In this document: in pieces, positions 10,200-18,968 of the stretch | How the letters are laid out: the number at the start of each line of letters is the position of its first letter | Position numbering within the stretch: position 1 is the first letter of the stretch | Source: Cohnella pontilimi | GTDB lineage: Bacteria; Bacillota; Bacilli; Paenibacillales; Paenibacillaceae | Direction of reading: 5' to 3' | Assembly (NCBI RefSeq): GCF_005049045.1 | Contig: NZ_SUPK01000005.1 | Span: 332,594 to 396,593, forward strand | Length of the DNA stretch: 64,000 nucleotides | Notes under the pieces: model-generated | Seen by the model: the letters and a program-made list of their open reading frames with translations, nothing else | Database searches by the model: none | Told to the model about the DNA's origin: nothing | Translations under genes and position numbers: made by a program

Positions 10200-10871
10200 A
10201 TGATGGCTTTTGAAAAAGCACATACGGAATGGATAGGCAGCCACCTGGGCCGTAGAAAAGGAGAGCGGCGGGGCAGATTGAAGCGAGGACACGCTCATGC
10301 GGAAAAGCTGTTCTCAGAAAAAGTATGGTACGTACTCAAAGGTAACTTCGACGATCTTCATCCCGAATACGAGGTGCTGGACTGGCGCGGCAGGCCTTAT
10401 TTTGCCGACTTCGCTTATCTGCTTGGCCATTACCTCCGCCTGATCATCGAGATCAAAGGCTATAACTCCCATGTCCGGGACAAAGATCGAAAAGGCCATT
10501 GTGACGAGTGCATCCGGGAGACATTTTTGCAAGGTGTCGGCTACCGCGTCGTCTCCTTCTCCTACGACGACGTCAACGAGCGGCCGGAACTTTGCATCAC
10601 CCTGCTTCGTTTCTTACTCAGCCAATTCGAACCGCAAAACAAACCGACCGAACGACAGGTTTTGGGCGAACAGGAGATTATTCGTTTGGCTATCACGCTG
10701 GTACGAGAAGTGAGACCGATTGATGTTGAGAGACATCTGCGCGTAAATAACCGCACAGCCACCAGAATGCTTCAAAATTTGTGTGTAAAGGGCCGGATGC
10801 GTCCAATTGTGCGGGAGAACGGGGTTCGGGTGCTCCAGTATGAACTGGTAAAAGGAAGGCTGTTGGATTGA
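10200..10871 (+). CDS. PD-(D/E)XK nuclease-like (DUF559-type) protein with C-terminal winged helix
   Basis: The protein is 223 residues (222 from the second of two adjacent ATGs), with AAGGAGGAG upstream. The N-terminal half contains YFADFAYLLGHYLRLIIEIKGY, whose D...E-x-K pattern fits the catalytic core of the restriction-endonuclease fold, as in the DUF559/very-short-patch-repair relatives. From about residue 150 a helix-rich segment (PIDVERHLRVNNRTATRMLQNLCVKGRM, then a basic wing) looks like a winged helix-turn-helix. I infer a DNA-binding, possibly DNA-cutting protein; the substrate is unknown. No methyltransferase is adjacent, so this is not an ordinary restriction pair. It stands alone after a terminator, and a nested inverted repeat begins 4 bases after its stop. 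It could also be a regulator using a degenerate nuclease fold. Confidence 0.6.
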   Translation: MMAFEKAHTEWIGSHLGRRKGERRGRLKRGHAHAEKLFSEKVWYVLKGNFDDLHPEYEVLDWRGRPYFADFAYLLGHYLRLIIEIKGYNSHVRDKDRKGHCDECIRETFLQGVGYRVVSFSYDDVNERPELCITLLRFLLSQFEPQNKPTERQVLGEQEIIRLAITLVREVRPIDVERHLRVNNRTATRMLQNLCVKGRMRPIVRENGVRVLQYELVKGRLLD

Positions 10872-10874
10872 TAT

Positions 10875-11052
10875 CCGCTAAAGTACAGTTAAAAAGTGGT
10901 TTTTTGGGCTGTTTTGTTCGAATAAAGACTCGAATACAGTTATTTTTTAACAAAACAAGAGGTTGCTCGAAAAAGACAAAAAAATAACTGTATTTTAGAC
11001 GTTCTAGAGCCCCAGCGATGGAAAATGGTCATTTATAACTGTACTTTGGCGG
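10875..11052. repeat. Nested inverted repeat (TACAGTTA element)
   Basis: This fills the first part of a 405-bp gene-free stretch. The outer arms 10875-10891 and 11036-11052 match 16 of 17 as inverted repeats (CCGCTAAAGTACAGTTA / TAACTGTACTTTGGCGG). The inner arms 10933-10948 and 10979-10994 are a perfect 16-bp inverted repeat (AATACAGTTATTTTTT / AAAAAATAACTGTATT). All four arms contain TACAGTTA or its complement. A weaker direct repeat (TTGTTCGAATAAAGAC at 10914-10929, TTGCTCGAAAAAGAC at 10963-10977) lies between. No ORF is carried. From 11053 to 11226 I see no further structure. Confidence 0.8.
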
Positions 11053-11226
11053 TTAGTTTCTGCATGGACAGTTGACGGTTGGGTGGAATCGGGCTATAGG
11101 GGGTAAACGGCGGGTATAGTGTTGAAAAGTAACATCGTATTGGCGCTTAGCTGCTACCTGGCGATCGGGTGGGCGGCGAGTGGCGGAATAGCGGGAATTG
11201 TGTTTCAAAGCATATTCAATTAAGCG

Positions 11227-11258
11227 AAAGCCCGGTCCCACAAGGGGACCGGGCTTTT
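11227..11258 (-). terminator. Terminator of the VanW-family gene
   Basis: AAAGCCCGGTCCC and GGGACCGGGCTTT form a 13-bp stem with a 5-base loop, just beyond the minus-strand stop. The T-tract is short. Confidence 0.65.
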
Positions 11259-11276
11259 GACGTAGTACACAAACCA

Positions 11277-12728
11277 TCAAACCGGCTCGACCGGTCCGGG
11301 CACGGACGGCGTGGGCGGCGTCAGGTCTTGCGGCTTGAGCCGCGCATCGTTCGGGTTTACGGCGATCAACTCATCCTGCGGCTTGTAGTTGGAGCGGGGC
11401 ATTTTGTCACGCGCCGCTTGCTTGCCGTCTACGTACTTCACGCGGTAAGTGTCCACGACGAAACCCGGCTCGCCTTTTTGAAGCCGCTGCTCCTTGCCGA
11501 GCGCAATGTTCGGGTTGCCGACATATTTGACGTTCGGCTGGATCACTTTGATCTGCTCGGTCTCCGTCCGGTACGTCACGTTATCCGGCAGCGTGCCGAA
11601 CAGCTTCACGGTCACACGCTTATCCTGTACGACCGTGCGGATCAGCAGCTGCTTGCCGGTGGAATTGCGGAAGCGGAAATTCACATAGCCGTCCGCGAAG
11701 GTGGCGTCCAAGCCCGGCGGCAAATAATGCACCACCAGCGAGTGATTCCGGCGCTCCACAACATCCAACCCGGCCTGCAAAATGGCATTGTACAGCGTGC
11801 TTGAAACTTGGCAAATTCCGCCCCCGACGCCCGGCGTCAGCTTGCCCTTCACGATGACGGGCGCTTCGCGCCAGCCGTACTGTTTTTCAGCCTTATCCAC
11901 GATTTTGCCGTATTCAAATATTTCATCCGGTTGGAGCAAGGTGTCGTTCAGCGCTTTGGCGGCCACCGTGACGTTATGGGATCGGCCTGCTGCGCTCGTT
12001 CGGAAGGAAGTCGTGAATTCCGCAATTTTGCGATCGATACCTTCTTCCTTAAGTTTTGCGAGAGTCACATCGGGTATTTTTTTCTCTATAGGGAGCACAA
12101 GATTGTGCGATTTCACGCCGGTACCTTGGCCTCCGCCTACGGACAGATCAACCGGCGCCAGCTTTTTCACTTGTGCGGCCAATTGCTTGACGTCCAATGC
12201 GGTACCCGCCACTTCCGGCGTATACACGACATCGTCCGTCTCGGTAATTTCCCGTTTGGCGTCCTTACCAGGATTGTCAACGGCAGACTCCCAAGCTTTG
12301 CGGACCTCGCGCTCCAACACAGAATCGTCCCAAGTGACCGACACATCGTAAGAGACGGCCGGCTCGCCTTGCAAACGCTGCATGGCACGGTCCCACCATC
12401 CGCGCTCCTGATAACGCTCCAACGCGGACAAGGCGTCGTCGGCGTTTACCCGCATCCCCAACTCCCGCAAAGTCCGTGAGATCGGCTTAGCATTCGACTG
12501 ACTGCCTGTCAAAGGAGGCAGCGCCGCCACCTCGGTGTTTTCCAATTCGGCAACGCGAGACCGCACCAAGTCCATCGCCGCCTCCGGCCGCTGCCCGCCG
12601 ACTTGCAGACCACCGACCCCGACATTTTGCGGAAGCCCGTGATCTTGGCCGTAATAATAAGCCGCCCCGGCAACGCCGCCCGCGGCAAGCAACACAAATA
12701 CGATGGCGAAAACCAGCCCTTTTTTCAT
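11277..12728 (-). CDS. VanW family cell-envelope protein
   Basis: This 483-residue protein has an N-terminal membrane anchor or signal (residues 3-24). A PG_binding_4-type region follows (about 40-230, built on VDxxxA / LxELG patterns). The VanW domain has its hallmark GVGGGICQVSSTLYNA and RxxHSxxVxYxPxGxDA segments at about 305-350. VanW proteins occur in the vancomycin-resistance B cluster and widely in Firmicutes, but their biochemical role is not settled. A proline-rich tail ends the protein. ATG 12728 is preceded by GGAG on the minus strand. It is monocistronic and divergent from ftsE, with 241 bp between. Confidence 0.85.
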   Translation of the reverse strand: MKKGLVFAIVFVLLAAGGVAGAAYYYGQDHGLPQNVGVGGLQVGGQRPEAAMDLVRSRVAELENTEVAALPPLTGSQSNAKPISRTLRELGMRVNADDALSALERYQERGWWDRAMQRLQGEPAVSYDVSVTWDDSVLEREVRKAWESAVDNPGKDAKREITETDDVVYTPEVAGTALDVKQLAAQVKKLAPVDLSVGGGQGTGVKSHNLVLPIEKKIPDVTLAKLKEEGIDRKIAEFTTSFRTSAAGRSHNVTVAAKALNDTLLQPDEIFEYGKIVDKAEKQYGWREAPVIVKGKLTPGVGGGICQVSSTLYNAILQAGLDVVERRNHSLVVHYLPPGLDATFADGYVNFRFRNSTGKQLLIRTVVQDKRVTVKLFGTLPDNVTYRTETEQIKVIQPNVKYVGNPNIALGKEQRLQKGEPGFVVDTYRVKYVDGKQAARDKMPRSNYKPQDELIAVNPNDARLKPQDLTPPTPSVPGPVEPV

Positions 12729-12969
12729 ATGGCTCCATCTCCGTCTCTCTATAAAAATGTGAAAAAAATCCTGTACTATATATACCCTTCCAGCAGCGAT
12801 TTAGTTTTGTGTAAAATGAGAAAATTTAAATTTTTTAAGAAAGCTTTATGTAATCAGTGATTTTCCTATTCCTGTCGACAAGTTTCACTGCTTTCTTGCC
12901 CAGCAACAGAGGAATTTATCCAAAAATGTCGAAGTATCCAAAGTCCGAAACCTAACAGGAAGTGATACC

Positions 12970-13656
12970 GTGATTGAAATGCAAGATGTATGGAAGACCT
13001 ATCCGGATGGAACGGTTGCTCTTCAAGGCATTAATGTCGTGATTGAACGCAATGAATTCGTGTATGTGGTCGGACCTTCCGGCGCCGGCAAATCGACATT
13101 CATGAAACTTATTTATCGGGAGGAAGTGCCGAGCAAAGGGCATCTTTCTGTTAACGGTTTTAACATAGGCAAGCTGAAGCACCGCAAAATTCCTTACATC
13201 CGACGCAATATCGGAGTCATTTTTCAAGATTACAGACTGCTTCCGAAGCTTTCCGCGTTCGAGAACGTGGCGTTCGCTATGGAAGTCATCGAGTCACCCC
13301 GGCGCCTGATCAAACGGCGGACGATGGAAGTGCTCGATCTGGTGGGCTTGAAGCATAAAGCGAATAGTCTGCCTGCCCAGCTGTCCGGCGGCGAACAGCA
13401 GCGTATCGCCATCGCGCGGGCGATCGTCAACAATCCTGCCGTAATCGTGGCGGACGAGCCCACCGGCAACCTCGATCCCGAAACTTCGTGGGGAATTATG
13501 AAGCTTCTCGAAGAAATCAATTTCCGCGGCACCACCATTGTCATGGCCACCCATAACAAAGAAATCGTCAACTCGCTGCGCAAACGCGTCATCGCCATCG
13601 AGCGTGGATCCATCGTGCGCGACCAGCAGAGAGGGGAATACGGCTATGAAAATTAG
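12970..13656 (+). CDS. ftsE: Cell division ABC-type ATPase FtsE
   Basis: FtsE is the ATPase of the FtsEX complex, which transmits ATP-driven motion to peptidoglycan hydrolases outside the membrane. Walker A GPSGAGKST is at residues 35-43; the LSGGEQQR signature and Walker B VIVADEPTGNLD are intact. FtsE members typically have the phrase GVIFQDYRLL, seen here. It is 228 residues from a GTG start, after AGGAAGTG. It overlaps ftsX by 11 bases, indicating coupling. Confidence 0.95.
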   Translation: MIEMQDVWKTYPDGTVALQGINVVIERNEFVYVVGPSGAGKSTFMKLIYREEVPSKGHLSVNGFNIGKLKHRKIPYIRRNIGVIFQDYRLLPKLSAFENVAFAMEVIESPRRLIKRRTMEVLDLVGLKHKANSLPAQLSGGEQQRIAIARAIVNNPAVIVADEPTGNLDPETSWGIMKLLEEINFRGTTIVMATHNKEIVNSLRKRVIAIERGSIVRDQQRGEYGYEN

Positions 13657-14563
13657 CACCCTTGCCCGCCATCTGCGGGAAGGCGTCAAAAACGTGGGCC
13701 GCAACGGCTGGATGAGCATCGCTTCCATCAGCTCCATTGCCGTTTCGCTGTTTATTTTGGGAGTCTTCATGCTGCTCGCTTTGAATGTGAACAAGGTGGC
13801 CGACCAAATCGAGAGCAAAGTGACGATTCGCGCTTATCTGCAAGTCACCGCCAATCAGGCCAAGATCGATGAAGTCGAACGGTCCATCAAACGTATTCCC
13901 GAAGTGAAATCGGTCAAATTCGTTTCCAAGGATGAAGGCTTAAAGCAGCTCCGCGAAAGTATGGGCGAGGAAGGAAAAGCCGCGCTCGAGGGCTACAACA
14001 GCGAGAACAATCCGCTGCCGGATGCTTTTGAAATCGAAGTGTTCGATCCGCAAACCGTCTCCTATGTCGCGAAAAAAGTGATGGCCATCAACGAGACGGA
14101 CGCCAGCAAGCCGGTCACGGACGTGAGGTACGGTAAAGGGACGATCGAGAAGCTTTTCCGGATCACCAACGCCGTCCGCAACATCGGTTTGATTTTTGTG
14201 GCGGGCTTGGCCGTGATGGCGATGTTCCTTATTTCCACCACCATCAAGATGACGATCATCGCCAGAAGGCGCGAAATCTCGATCATGAAAATGGTCGGAG
14301 CGACGAACAGCTTCATCCGCTGGCCGTTCTTCATCGAAGGCGCGTTGATCGGCATCATCGGTTCCGTGGTTACGGCGGCCGTTCTGCTTTTCGGATACTC
14401 CGAGTTGACCTCGACGACGCAGACCGATATCGGCTATTACATGATTCAGCTTGCCACCCTCAAAGATGTGGGTTGGATCGTGACCGGCAGCATTTTGGCG
14501 ATCGGCACGCTGCTCGGCATTTGGGGAAGCACCATCTCAGTACGCAAATATTTGAAAGTATAA
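13646..14563 (+). CDS. ftsX: Cell division membrane protein FtsX
   Basis: FtsX is the permease-like partner of FtsE. The 305-residue protein has one N-terminal transmembrane helix (about 24-46) and an extracellular loop domain of about 120 residues, where hydrolases or their activators bind. Three further helices in the C-terminal FtsX domain follow, beginning at the IGLIFVAGLAVMAMFLIST segment. ATG 13646 lies inside the end of ftsE, after AGAGAGGGG. An in-frame upstream ATG within ftsE was rejected because the conserved N-terminus starts at MKISTLARHLREG. Confidence 0.94.
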   Translation: MKISTLARHLREGVKNVGRNGWMSIASISSIAVSLFILGVFMLLALNVNKVADQIESKVTIRAYLQVTANQAKIDEVERSIKRIPEVKSVKFVSKDEGLKQLRESMGEEGKAALEGYNSENNPLPDAFEIEVFDPQTVSYVAKKVMAINETDASKPVTDVRYGKGTIEKLFRITNAVRNIGLIFVAGLAVMAMFLISTTIKMTIIARRREISIMKMVGATNSFIRWPFFIEGALIGIIGSVVTAAVLLFGYSELTSTTQTDIGYYMIQLATLKDVGWIVTGSILAIGTLLGIWGSTISVRKYLKV

Positions 14564-14590
14564 ACGACTCGACTCATCCCAAGGAGGACC

Positions 14591-15769
14591 ATGGTGAAAA
14601 GGAAAATCGTCCTAACGCTGGCCGTACTGCTCGTCGCCGTACTCGTCACGCAGCCTTATCAGGGGAAAGCCGCCACCCAACTGGATAAGATCAACAAGCA
14701 GATCAAGGATCTGCAAAATGAAATGAACCGCAAAGCCCAGCTGAAGAAAAACGCCGAAAAAAGCGTCAAGGTGCTCACGGGTAAGAAAGAGGCAACGAAA
14801 GAAGAAATCGATGCTCTCATGTCCCAGATCGATAAAGTGGGCAAAGACTTGATGCAAACGGAAAACAAAATTTCCGACACCGAACAAAAGCTGCAGCAAA
14901 CGGGCCTTGAGCTGGAAGAAGCGATGAAACGCGAAGAGGAGACCGGCAATCAGCTGGATACCCGCTTGCAGGTTATGTATAAGAACGGTGCTGTTTCCTA
15001 TATGGATGTGCTGCTCAGCTCCACGAGCTTTGGCGACTTCCTCACCCGTTTCGACGCGATGGAGTCCATTACCATTCAGACGCGGGATGTGCTCAATGAG
15101 AAGAAAGCGGCTCGTGAGCTGGTCGCGAAGAAGCAGCAAGAAGTGGCCGATGAATTGATGAAAGTAAAGGCGCTGTACGAGCAAATGGCGGATCAGAAGG
15201 CAGATTTGGAAAGTAAGGAAAACGCCAAAGAAAAAATGGTCGCCAAGCTTAACGCGCAAATCGTAGAGTCCGAAGACATCAGCGACGAAGCGGAAAAAGA
15301 GCTGATGGATATGGCCAAAAAAATGGCCAAGCTCCAAGCCGAGAAAAACAAGGCTAAAACTTACTATACCGGCGGCAAGCTCGCCGTACCGCTGCATACT
15401 TCCTATCGGTTGTCGTCTCCGTTCGGCTATCGGATCCATCCGATCACCGGCGCGAAGAAGCTTCATACCGGTCTGGACATGGCGGCTCCGCAAGGAACGC
15501 CGATCTATGCCGCGGAATCGGGCGTCGTCTTAGTCGCCCAATGGTGGAGCGGTTACGGAAACTGCATCATAATCAATCACGGCGGCGGATTGTGGACGCT
15601 GTACGGTCATATCAAAAACGGCGGCATTCTCGTCGAAAAAGGCCAGACCGTGAAGCGCGGAGAAAAAATCGCGCTTGTCGGTTCAACGGGTAACTCCACC
15701 GGGCCTCACCTTCATTTTGAAGTCCGCAAAAATGAGACGCCTGTGGATCCGGCACCTTATTTGAAATAA
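14591..15769 (+). CDS. Coiled-coil M23 peptidoglycan endopeptidase (EnvC-like)
   Basis: This is an exported cell-wall hydrolase of 392 residues. A signal peptide covers about residues 1-27. A long charged coiled coil (about 30-260) leads to a C-terminal M23/LytM domain. The zinc ligands are all present: H and D of KLHTGLDM (about 292-297) and the H-x-H of PHLHFEV (about 374-376). It should therefore be active, unlike E. coli EnvC, whose LytM domain is degenerate. It starts 27 bases after ftsX behind AAGGAGGACC. The coiled coil plus the position suggests that it is a direct client of FtsEX, as CwlO is in Bacillus subtilis; this is inference. Confidence 0.88.
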   Translation: MVKRKIVLTLAVLLVAVLVTQPYQGKAATQLDKINKQIKDLQNEMNRKAQLKKNAEKSVKVLTGKKEATKEEIDALMSQIDKVGKDLMQTENKISDTEQKLQQTGLELEEAMKREEETGNQLDTRLQVMYKNGAVSYMDVLLSSTSFGDFLTRFDAMESITIQTRDVLNEKKAARELVAKKQQEVADELMKVKALYEQMADQKADLESKENAKEKMVAKLNAQIVESEDISDEAEKELMDMAKKMAKLQAEKNKAKTYYTGGKLAVPLHTSYRLSSPFGYRIHPITGAKKLHTGLDMAAPQGTPIYAAESGVVLVAQWWSGYGNCIIINHGGGLWTLYGHIKNGGILVEKGQTVKRGEKIALVGSTGNSTGPHLHFEVRKNETPVDPAPYLK

Positions 15770-15945
15770 TAGATCGGATGCGGTCAGCCGCCGTCCGGCT
15801 GCCCTTGCCGCGTTGGACACGTGGGCGGGGAGTCGGCTGGCGGCTGTTTTTGCGTGACGAATCGCGGCCGGCGGGATAGAATAGGATTCAGACGGAACAG
15901 TATGTGATTGGGGACAAAACGGACTGGGGTAAGGAGTGGAAGGTC

Positions 15946-17415
15946 GTGTGGTTTCGGGGTCGAACCGTAGCGGTGCTCATGATGCTGACGGCGATCGGAG
16001 CCGGCGCACTGACGTGGGGCGCGGCACAGGCGCCCGCATGGCAGGCGGCATCGGGAACGCCATCATCGTCGGAATCCGGAACGCCTTCCGCGGAAGGATT
16101 GCGGCAGGATGAGCTCGACAAGCTGGACAAAGTGATGGACCTCATCGGGAGTCGTTACATGGAACCGCAGGACCGCAAGGCGCTGGTCGACGGCGCGATA
16201 CAAGGCATGCTGGACTCGCTCGGCGATCCTTATTCGGTCTATATGTCCAAAGAAGAGGCGGCGAAATTTACCGATACGACCCAAGGAGCTTTTACCGGCA
16301 TCGGAGCCGACTTGAAAAAAGAGAACGGGGTCATCGTGGTGGAGTCGCCCATTAAGGGGTCCCCCGCGGAACGCGCCGGTCTTCAGCCCCGGGATGTGCT
16401 GCTGACTGTCAATGGCGAGAGCCTGCAGGGACTTACTTTATCTGAGGCGGTAGCCAAAATCCGCGGGCCGAAAGGCACGAAGGCCAAGCTTAAAGTGCTG
16501 CGTCCCGGCGCCAAGGAACCGATGGAGCTCGAGCTGGTGCGCGACCGTATCTCGGTGGAGACCGTGGAGTCTGAGCTGTTACAGGGCGGCATCGGACGTT
16601 TGACGATCAGCCAATTTTCTTTTCCAACGGCAACTCAAGTGCAGGACGAGTTAAAAGCGATGGAGGACAAAGGGCTGAAAGCCTTGGTCATCGACTTGCG
16701 CAACAATCCGGGCGGCACGCTGGAGTCGACTTTGAAGATCGCCGGGCAGTTCATCAAAACCGGACAGCCGGTTGTGCGGTACGAATACAGCGACGGACAA
16801 CAAACTTCCAAGATGGCCGAGGGCACTCCGGGCACCGGAAAGCCGTATCCGATCGTGGTGCTGGTGAACAAAGCGAGCGCGAGCGCTGCGGAAATTTTGG
16901 CAGGCGCGCTCAAACAGTCGGCTGGAGCGGTGCTCGTCGGGGAAACGACCTTCGGCAAAGGCACCGTGCAGATCAGCTATGACAAAGAGCTCGGAGACGG
17001 CAGCCTGGTCAAATTGACCGTATTCAAATGGCTTCTCCCGGACGGAACCTGGATTCATCATAAAGGGATCCAGCCGGATATCCGCGTCTCGCAGCCGGCA
17101 TACTGGATGGCTTCCAAGCTGCCCAGAGACCGGGTGTTAAGGCGTGACGAAACCGGCGAAGAGGTCGCGAACCTGCAGCGTATTCTGGAAGGCGTCGACA
17201 CGCCGGCCGACCGTTCGGACGGATATTTCAGCGAAGGCACGGAAAAAGCGGTGAAGGCTTTTCAGCAGCGGGAGCGTTTGCCGGTTACGGGCGAAGTCGA
17301 TGAACGAACGGCGGACCGGCTCGAATCGTCTCTATACGCCGAGCTGCAAAAGCCGGAGAAGGACGAGCAGCTGCAGGCCGCGCTGAAAGAGGCTCGTGAA
17401 TTGCTCGCCAGGTAA
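15946..17415 (+). CDS. ctpB: Carboxyl-terminal processing protease, S41 family
   Basis: This is a membrane-anchored PDZ protease of 489 residues. After a hydrophobic anchor (about 6-30) come a PDZ domain (about 100-185), the S41 catalytic domain, and a C-terminal peptidoglycan_binding_1 repeat (about 400-460). The catalytic serine (Ser313 in NKASASAAE) and lysine (Lys338 in TTFGKGT) are 25 residues apart, the same separation as the Ser/Lys pair of Bacillus CtpB. In Bacillus subtilis CtpB cleaves SpoIVFA during sporulation. GTG 15946 has AAGGAG at a spacing of 9; the longer frame from GTG 15904 lacks a ribosome site. Confidence 0.9.
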   Translation: MWFRGRTVAVLMMLTAIGAGALTWGAAQAPAWQAASGTPSSSESGTPSAEGLRQDELDKLDKVMDLIGSRYMEPQDRKALVDGAIQGMLDSLGDPYSVYMSKEEAAKFTDTTQGAFTGIGADLKKENGVIVVESPIKGSPAERAGLQPRDVLLTVNGESLQGLTLSEAVAKIRGPKGTKAKLKVLRPGAKEPMELELVRDRISVETVESELLQGGIGRLTISQFSFPTATQVQDELKAMEDKGLKALVIDLRNNPGGTLESTLKIAGQFIKTGQPVVRYEYSDGQQTSKMAEGTPGTGKPYPIVVLVNKASASAAEILAGALKQSAGAVLVGETTFGKGTVQISYDKELGDGSLVKLTVFKWLLPDGTWIHHKGIQPDIRVSQPAYWMASKLPRDRVLRRDETGEEVANLQRILEGVDTPADRSDGYFSEGTEKAVKAFQQRERLPVTGEVDERTADRLESSLYAELQKPEKDEQLQAALKEARELLAR

Positions 17416-17494
17416 GGAAACTGACGGATGGGGATAAGACGCCCCGTTGGTGTTTCAATATTTTAATGGGTTTTCCCGGAAAGGGGGATCCGCA

Positions 17495-18925
17495 TTGGAT
17501 TCCTTGCTTGTCGTTTTACAGGAGGCGGGAAACGCGGCGCTTGGGCTGCTGTCGCTGCCGTATTTTTATATCGCGGTGCTGCTCGCTTGGTGGCACGCCC
17601 GGCAAGCCTCGAAGCTGCAGAGGCGGCTTTTCCACGTCCGGCTGCACAGCTCGGTAACGGTGGCGCTTTGGCGCACAGGAGCAGGGGTGCTTGCGGGCAT
17701 CGGATTGTCGCTGATCGGACTAGCGGCCGGCGCGGAGCTGACGGCAGGTACGCTGCTTTTCGTGTGGATCGCGACTTTCGTGCTCGCCTTATTCCGGCTC
17801 CGGTACATATGCTTGGCCTATGCGGCAGGAGCACTCGGGATTTTACAAGCGGTGCTGTCAGTAACCGTCTCGGAATCGAATTTGCATGGCTTTGCGCTGG
17901 ACGCGGTTCAGACGTTGAACGATATAAATGTACCGGGACTGCTGTTTCTCGCCGGGCTGCTGCATGTGGCGGAAGGCCTTCTGGTAAGACTGCAAGGGGC
18001 CAAGACCGCGGTTCCCCTGTTTCTGGAAGGGAAGCGGGGCAAGCCGGTCGGCGGATTCGCGATTTCCGGGTTATGGCCGGTACCTCTGCTGTGGCTCGTT
18101 CCGGCATCGGGCGGGTTTGAGCTTCCATGGACGCCGTTATTCGGCATCGGGGGCGACATCGGCAGCTGGTCGCTGATGGCTTTTCCCGTGCTGATCGGTT
18201 TCAACGATCGTACGGAAACTTACTGGCCGGAGCAAAAATCGGCGCAGTCAGGCTACGCTTTGATGATCTATGGTGCTGTGTTGTCGGGGCTTGCAGCCGG
18301 AGCGGCGTTCTGGTCTCCGCTTGCCGTCGTGGCTTCCGTTGCGGCATTTGCCTTGCACGAAGGGCTGCTGCTGTTCAGCCGTTCCCGCGAGCGCGGCCGG
18401 CTGCCGCTGTACGTACAGGACGGCACCGGCGTACGGGTGCTGGCGGTGCTGCCGGGAACTCCGGCGGCGGAGATGGGTCTGGTGGCCGGGGAATTAATCC
18501 GCAAGGTGAACGGGGCGGCGACCCGCAACAAGAAGGAGCTGCATGCGGCATTGCAGCGGCAGGCGGCTTTTTCGAAAATGGAGGTCGTGAACCGGGAAGG
18601 CCATGTGAAGTTTGTACAGCGCGCGCGTTACGCCGGGGAACACCACATGCTCGGCTTGGTGTTGGCGCCGGACGAGGAAGCCGATTTCGTGGCGGCGCCG
18701 CGTTCCGCCTCGCTGTGGCAAGGGCTTGCCCGCCGTCGGCGGGACGCCGTTGCGCCGGCAGCGGAGGAAGCGCTCGCGGCGGAGACGGAAATGGCCGCTT
18801 CCGTCGAGATTGCGGAAGAGGACGAGCCGCTGGAGCTTTCCGATGAGGACTTGGAGCCGGTTCATGCGGCGGACGAACTTCCGCAAGATCCCGGCCTCCC
18901 GCCTCGCCGCTCGAAGTCACGGTAA
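17495..18925 (+). CDS. MinJ-like polytopic membrane protein with PDZ domain
   Basis: The protein is 476 residues. The first ~320 residues contain seven or more hydrophobic helices. A PDZ-like domain (VRVLAVLPGTPAAEMGLVAGELIRKVNG) lies at about 320-390, and an acidic disordered tail follows. This topology and the position after ctpB match Bacillus MinJ, which links DivIVA to MinCD at the poles and septum. Sequence identity to MinJ could not be measured here. TTG 17495 is chosen because AAGGGGG lies 7 bases upstream; an ORF extension to 17447 has no ribosome site. No swrA gene lies between it and ctpB, unlike in Bacillus subtilis. Confidence 0.75.
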   Translation: MDSLLVVLQEAGNAALGLLSLPYFYIAVLLAWWHARQASKLQRRLFHVRLHSSVTVALWRTGAGVLAGIGLSLIGLAAGAELTAGTLLFVWIATFVLALFRLRYICLAYAAGALGILQAVLSVTVSESNLHGFALDAVQTLNDINVPGLLFLAGLLHVAEGLLVRLQGAKTAVPLFLEGKRGKPVGGFAISGLWPVPLLWLVPASGGFELPWTPLFGIGGDIGSWSLMAFPVLIGFNDRTETYWPEQKSAQSGYALMIYGAVLSGLAAGAAFWSPLAVVASVAAFALHEGLLLFSRSRERGRLPLYVQDGTGVRVLAVLPGTPAAEMGLVAGELIRKVNGAATRNKKELHAALQRQAAFSKMEVVNREGHVKFVQRARYAGEHHMLGLVLAPDEEADFVAAPRSASLWQGLARRRRDAVAPAAEEALAAETEMAASVEIAEEDEPLELSDEDLEPVHAADELPQDPGLPPRRSKSR

Positions 18926-18933
18926 CATAAAAT

Positions 18934-18968
18934 CCCGGAGTATCGTTAGCGATACTCCGGGTTTTTTT
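18934..18968 (+). terminator. Rho-independent terminator
   Basis: A perfect 12-bp stem (CCCGGAGTATCG / CGATACTCCGGG) with a 4-base loop and seven T residues. The first 52-bp repeat starts within its T-run. Confidence 0.93.
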
